64,000 nt of DNA. Source: CAWEHU01 sp963808965. GTDB taxonomy: Bacteria > Pseudomonadota > Alphaproteobacteria > Acetobacterales > Acetobacteraceae. The notes under the pieces were generated by a model. The model did not search any database and was not told the DNA's origin. It saw only the letters and a program-made list of their open reading frames with translations. A program made the position numbers and the translations under genes. Within the stretch, counting starts at the first letter, position 1, and every line of letters begins with the position of its first letter. The stretch is taken from the NCBI GenBank assembly GCA_963808965.1, contig CAWEHU010000010.1:74566-138565 (forward strand), written 5' to 3'. Shown in pieces: positions 61,272-64,000 of this stretch.

Positions 61272-61676
61272 TCACCCGGGCGGGGCGGCCTGGAGCCAAA
61301 CCCGAAGGCGCCGCGCCGCGCCGGGATGCGCAAGGTCGAGCGCCGCAGGCGGGGCGGGCAGCACACGACCGCCCTGGCTGGCCGCGATCGCCGCGACCGT
61401 GGGGAAGCTCGCGACACCGGGAGAGAGAATGAGGGCGCGCTGGCCGATTCTCAGCGCGGCCATCGCGCGCCCAGGGGAATCGCCGCAATCCAGGATATCG
61501 TCCAAGGCCATGTAGGGGTGCTCGCGAGCGGCGGCTTCCACCAGCTCCCGCCACCACAGGCACCCGGCATACAGGGCGGCGCCCGGCGCTGAGAGCAGTG
61601 TCACCGGCAGCCCGGGGGCGAGCGCCATGCGCGCGTCGGCGAGTCCATGCACGATCACGGCAGGATGGCTCATCAT
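61272..61676 (-). CDS. Hypothetical protein, 134 aa
   Basis: Starts with two ATGs (61676, 61673). The product begins SHPAVIVHGLADARMALAPGLPVTLLSAPGAALYAGCLWWRELVEAAA, an ordered alpha/beta pattern with no signal. I do not recognise a family. Divergent from the DUF4164-like gene. Plausible real gene because composition and coding bias match the neighbours. Confidence 0.65.
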   Translation of the reverse strand: MMSHPAVIVHGLADARMALAPGLPVTLLSAPGAALYAGCLWWRELVEAAAREHPYMALDDILDCGDSPGRAMAALRIGQRALILSPGVASFPTVAAIAASQGGRVLPAPPAALDLAHPGAARRLRVWLQAAPPG

Positions 61677-61734
61677 GCTTGACCTTCAAGCGAGTGCGCG
61701 CTTTGAGTTGAAGCATCGTACGAGACGCGGAGCG

Positions 61735-61944
61735 ATGGACACCGACACCGACGACCCTGCGGAGACCGCGATCCGGCTGGAAGCGGCGCTGGAGCGCATC
61801 GCCGAGGCTGCCACCAGGCGCATCATCCATACTTCGGGCAGGGCCGCGGAGCCGGGCGGAAGCACTGTTCCGGCGGAGCTGACCGAGCGACTCGACGCGA
61901 TCATCGCAAACTTGCGGGCCGCGCTGGCTGGCAAGACGGAATGA
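61735..61944 (+). CDS. DUF4164-like coiled-coil protein, 69 aa
   Basis: MDTDTDDPAETAIRLEAALERIAEAATRRI and ELTERLDAIIANLRAALAG are short amphipathic helices. A small protein of this sort commonly precedes zapA in alphaproteobacteria. It is 27 bp upstream of zapA. Function unknown; perhaps linked to ZapA. Confidence 0.7.
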   Translation: MDTDTDDPAETAIRLEAALERIAEAATRRIIHTSGRAAEPGGSTVPAELTERLDAIIANLRAALAGKTE

Positions 61945-61971
61945 CGGGCACACGGGGATAAGGACCAGGCG

Positions 61972-62307
61972 ATGGCGCAGGTGACCATCCGCATCAACGG
62001 CTATGCCTATACGCTCGGCTGCGCGGATGGGCAGGAATCCCATTTGGAGGCGATGGCCGGCGAGGTGGACCAGCGCATCGAGCAGATCAAGGCCTCCCTC
62101 GGCCAGAGCGGGGAATCCCGGCTTCTCGTGCTGGCGGCGCTGATGATGGCGGACGAGCTGCACGATTTGCGGACCGAGTTCGGCGGGATGCGCAAGCAGC
62201 TCGCCAAGGCCGAGGCCGGGAGCACCGCCGATGCGCGGCTCGCCAAACGGCTCGGCAAGCTGGCCCAGCGCGCCGAGGAGATTGCGACCGGGTTGGAGGC
62301 TCCCTAG
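61972..62307 (+). CDS. zapA: Cell division protein ZapA
   Basis: 111 residues. MAQVTIRINGYAYTLGCADGQESHLEAMAGEVDQRI is the ZapA globular head; SRLLVLAALMMADELHDLR and a C-terminal coiled coil follow. ZapA crosslinks FtsZ filaments at midcell. AAGGACCAGGCG before the ATG. Followed directly by the 6S RNA region. Confidence 0.92.
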   Translation: MAQVTIRINGYAYTLGCADGQESHLEAMAGEVDQRIEQIKASLGQSGESRLLVLAALMMADELHDLRTEFGGMRKQLAKAEAGSTADARLAKRLGKLAQRAEEIATGLEAP

Positions 62308-62311
62308 ATTG

Positions 62312-62456
62312 AGGAGGCGGAGCTGCCCGGTGCGTCAGGCAATTCATCCCCGGGGCCAGTAAGCATCCTCCAGGGAGCTGGCTCTGTCCTGGCCGTGGTC
62401 AGGGTATCCGGCGCCCACCTGCAAACGCAGGCCTTGGGAGGATGAGACGCCAACGG
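62312..62456 (+). ncRNA. ssrS: 6S RNA (SsrS), approximate ends
   Basis: The 151-bp gap between zapA and the 5-formyl-THF cyclo-ligase gene is the usual place of 6S RNA in proteobacteria. GCGTC near 62333-62337 pairs with GACGC near 62446-62450, and GCC at 62327-62329 with GGC near the 3' end, forming the terminal stem; inner inverted repeats such as CCAGGGAGCTGG support an extended rod with a central bubble. 6S RNA binds sigma-70 RNA polymerase. Ends are estimates. Confidence 0.72.
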
Positions 62457-62458
62457 CC

Positions 62459-63040
62459 ATGGCGGCTCCGCACAATCTCTCTGATATAGAAATGATGAAG
62501 CGCGCGGCGCGGCGGCAGGCGCTCGCTATTCGCGCCGACTGCGATCCGGCCTGGGGCGCGGCGCTGGCCGGGCATGTGCTGCGCGATTGGCCGCCGCCGG
62601 CCCGGGCGGTCGTGGCCGGATTTTGGCCGCTTGCGGGCGAGATCGACATTCGGCCGTTGTTGCGGGGACTGCTTGAGCGGGGGCATACGATCCTGCTGCC
62701 GGTGACGCCTGCGCGCGGACAGCCGCTTGCCTTCCGGTGTTGGCGGCCGGAGGAGCCGCTCGAGGCGGGACGTTTCGGCACCATGCATCCAAATGCCGGG
62801 CCGGAAGAATTTGCTCCGGAGTTCCTGCTCGTGCCTTTGCTGGCCTTCGACCGGCGAGGTGGGCGGCTCGGGTTTGGGGCCGGGTACTACGACCGGACGC
62901 TGGCAGCCCTGCCGGGCGTTCCCACACTCGGATGCGCGTTCGCCGCGCAGGAGGTGGAGAGGGTGCCGTCGGGGCCGTACGACGTGCCGCTCGACGCGGT
63001 GGCGACGGAGCGCGGCGTGATTCTCTGCAAGGACCGGTAA
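62459..63040 (+). CDS. 5-formyltetrahydrofolate cyclo-ligase
   Basis: Converts 5-formyl-THF to 5,10-methenyl-THF with ATP. 193 aa: MKRAARRQALAIRADCD, VAGFWPLAGEIDIRPLLRGLLERGHTILLPV, and LLVPLLAFDRRGGRLGFGAGYYDRTLA are family signatures. Start at 62459; an in-frame ATG about 11 codons later is possible. Follows the 6S RNA, as ygfA does in many proteobacteria. Confidence 0.94.
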   Translation: MAAPHNLSDIEMMKRAARRQALAIRADCDPAWGAALAGHVLRDWPPPARAVVAGFWPLAGEIDIRPLLRGLLERGHTILLPVTPARGQPLAFRCWRPEEPLEAGRFGTMHPNAGPEEFAPEFLLVPLLAFDRRGGRLGFGAGYYDRTLAALPGVPTLGCAFAAQEVERVPSGPYDVPLDAVATERGVILCKDR

Positions 63041-63046
63041 ACGACG

Positions 63047-63862
63047 ATGCGCATTCTGTTTCTCGGCGATGTGGTCGGCCGCACGGGAAGGGAGGCCGTG
63101 GCAGCGAGGCTGCCGAAGCTGCGGGAGTCGCTGCGGGTAGAACTCGCCGTTGTGAATGCCGAGAACGCGTCGCACGGTTTCGGTCTCGCGCCCGATATGG
63201 CGCGTGCGCTGTTCGCGGCGGGAGCGGACGTGATCACGCTCGGCAACCACGCCTGGGATCGCAAGGAGCTGATCCCCTACATCGCCGACACGGCGCGCCT
63301 GATCCGGCCGCTCAACTTCCCGCCGGGCACGCCCGGTGCGGGGTCCGTGGTGGTGGAGGTTGCCGGCGGGCGGCGCGCGCTCGTGTTGAACGCGATGGGC
63401 CGGCTATTCATGGACGCTCTCGATTGTCCATTCCGGGGCACCGCGGCGGAGCTCGCCAAGCACCGGCTCGGCGTCACCGTGCATGCCATCGTTGTCGATT
63501 TCCACGCCGAGGCGAGCAGCGAGAAGATGGCCTACGGGCATTCGTTCGACGGACAGGTAAGTCTTGTGGTCGGCACGCACACGCACTGCCCGACTTCCGA
63601 CCATCAGATCCTGCCTGGTGGCACGGCGTATCTGACCGACGCCGGGATGTCCGGCGATTACGACAGCGTCATCGGCATGGCCAAAGAGGGCGCGACGATC
63701 CGTTTCTGGCGCAAGATGCCGGGCGAACGCTTGGCTCCGGCGGAGGGCGAGACGACGGTCTGCGGGGTATTCGTGGAAACGGACGACGCGACCGGCCTCG
63801 CGTGCCGGATCGAGCCGCTGCGGGTCGGCGGCAGGCTGGCGCAGGCGTTGCCGCAAGCTTGA
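63047..63862 (+). CDS. YmdB-family metallophosphoesterase (TIGR00282)
   Basis: 271 aa. MRILFLGDVVGRTGREAV, VNAENASHGFGL, DVITLGNHAWDRKEL, IVVDFHAEASSEKMAYGHSFDG and VVGTHTHCPTSDHQILPGGTAYLTDAGMSG supply the dinuclear metal ligands. In Bacillus YmdB is a cAMP-active phosphodiesterase that affects biofilm. The gene lies 6 bp after the cyclo-ligase. Confidence 0.92.
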   Translation: MRILFLGDVVGRTGREAVAARLPKLRESLRVELAVVNAENASHGFGLAPDMARALFAAGADVITLGNHAWDRKELIPYIADTARLIRPLNFPPGTPGAGSVVVEVAGGRRALVLNAMGRLFMDALDCPFRGTAAELAKHRLGVTVHAIVVDFHAEASSEKMAYGHSFDGQVSLVVGTHTHCPTSDHQILPGGTAYLTDAGMSGDYDSVIGMAKEGATIRFWRKMPGERLAPAEGETTVCGVFVETDDATGLACRIEPLRVGGRLAQALPQA

Positions 63863-63948
63863 CCTGGTTCCGAAGGTGCGGGCGGATCGCTTGCAATCAA
63901 GTGGCTACCCGCCTAGAACCCCGCCGGACGAAATGCCGGGGCCGGAGC

Positions 63949-64000
63949 GCGGGCGTAGCTCAGGGGTAGAGCACAACCTTGCCAAGGTTGGGGTCGAGGG
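63949..64000 (+). tRNA. tRNA-Gly (GCC anticodon), truncated by the window end
   Basis: The sequence begins GCGGGCGTAGCTCAGGGGTA, a textbook acceptor plus D-arm, followed by an anticodon stem CAACC/GGTTG around TTGCCAA with anticodon GCC. The T-arm and 3' acceptor strand fall outside the window. Confidence 0.95.

Overview
The window is GC-rich bacterial chromosome, most likely from an alphaproteobacterium and probably from the Rhodospirillales/Acetobacteraceae side. This is inferred from the 41-residue, zinc-free form of ribosomal protein L36, the order DUF4164-like gene, zapA, 6S RNA, 5-formyl-THF cyclo-ligase, an EF-P/EpmA/EpmB set, a MotA-like/OmpA gene trio next to suhB, and several small lipoproteins. 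No 16S rRNA is present, so the placement is not firm.

Region 1 (1-26.7 kb) is a purine/ureide catabolic island. On the minus strand, reading from 17.8 kb to 1, a long run of tightly packed genes encodes glyoxylate carboligase, hydroxypyruvate isomerase, tartronate-semialdehyde reductase, a DctA carrier, glycerate 2-kinase, pyruvate kinase, an allantoate amidohydrolase-type M20 enzyme, a second M20 enzyme, PuuE allantoinase and an NCS1 permease. These are followed by exported (signal-peptide) versions of 5-hydroxyisourate hydrolase and OHCU decarboxylase. After a hairpin come a polar-amino-acid-type ABC transporter, an AroQ-like protein lacking the usual catalytic His, and the start of a TIM-barrel isomerase. 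An IclR regulator and an OprB-type porin lie upstream. At 20.6-24.5 kb a divergent locus adds a urate/xanthine NCS2 permease and cytosolic-type OHCU decarboxylase on one side, and cytosolic-type HIU hydrolase and the membrane cytochrome-c urate oxidase PuuD on the other. A LysR regulator and a soluble cytochrome c follow. Together these can take urate through allantoin, allantoate and glyoxylate to glycerate, PEP and pyruvate. A dedicated enzyme for the ureidoglycolate step is not obvious.

Region 2 (26.7-47.3 kb) holds mixed metabolic genes: DUF427, VOC, pirin, a TPP decarboxylase, acyl-CoA dehydrogenase, SDR, nitroreductase, TMEM175-type channel, MetY, a SorAB-like sulfite dehydrogenase, gamma-glutamyltransferase, an EAL protein, L36, GlcF and flavohemoglobin. 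A block of palindromic intergenic repeats lies at 34.2-34.5 kb. Region 3 (47.3-49.3 kb) is an AT-richer scar with a decayed HEPN-like gene. Region 4 (49.4-64 kb) is core-like: a MotA/MotB-like pair with an OmpA protein, suhB, efp with both EF-P lysylation genes and an inserted Uma2 gene, a lipoprotein cluster, thiE, class I fba, zapA, 6S RNA, 5-FCL, ymdB-like and a tRNA-Gly cut by the window end.

At least eight conserved genes are split by single-base indels with the protein continuing cleanly in another frame. The indels favour short motifs (TTCGA, CCCGGG, a 6-G run). I treat most as probable sequence errors rather than true pseudogenes.
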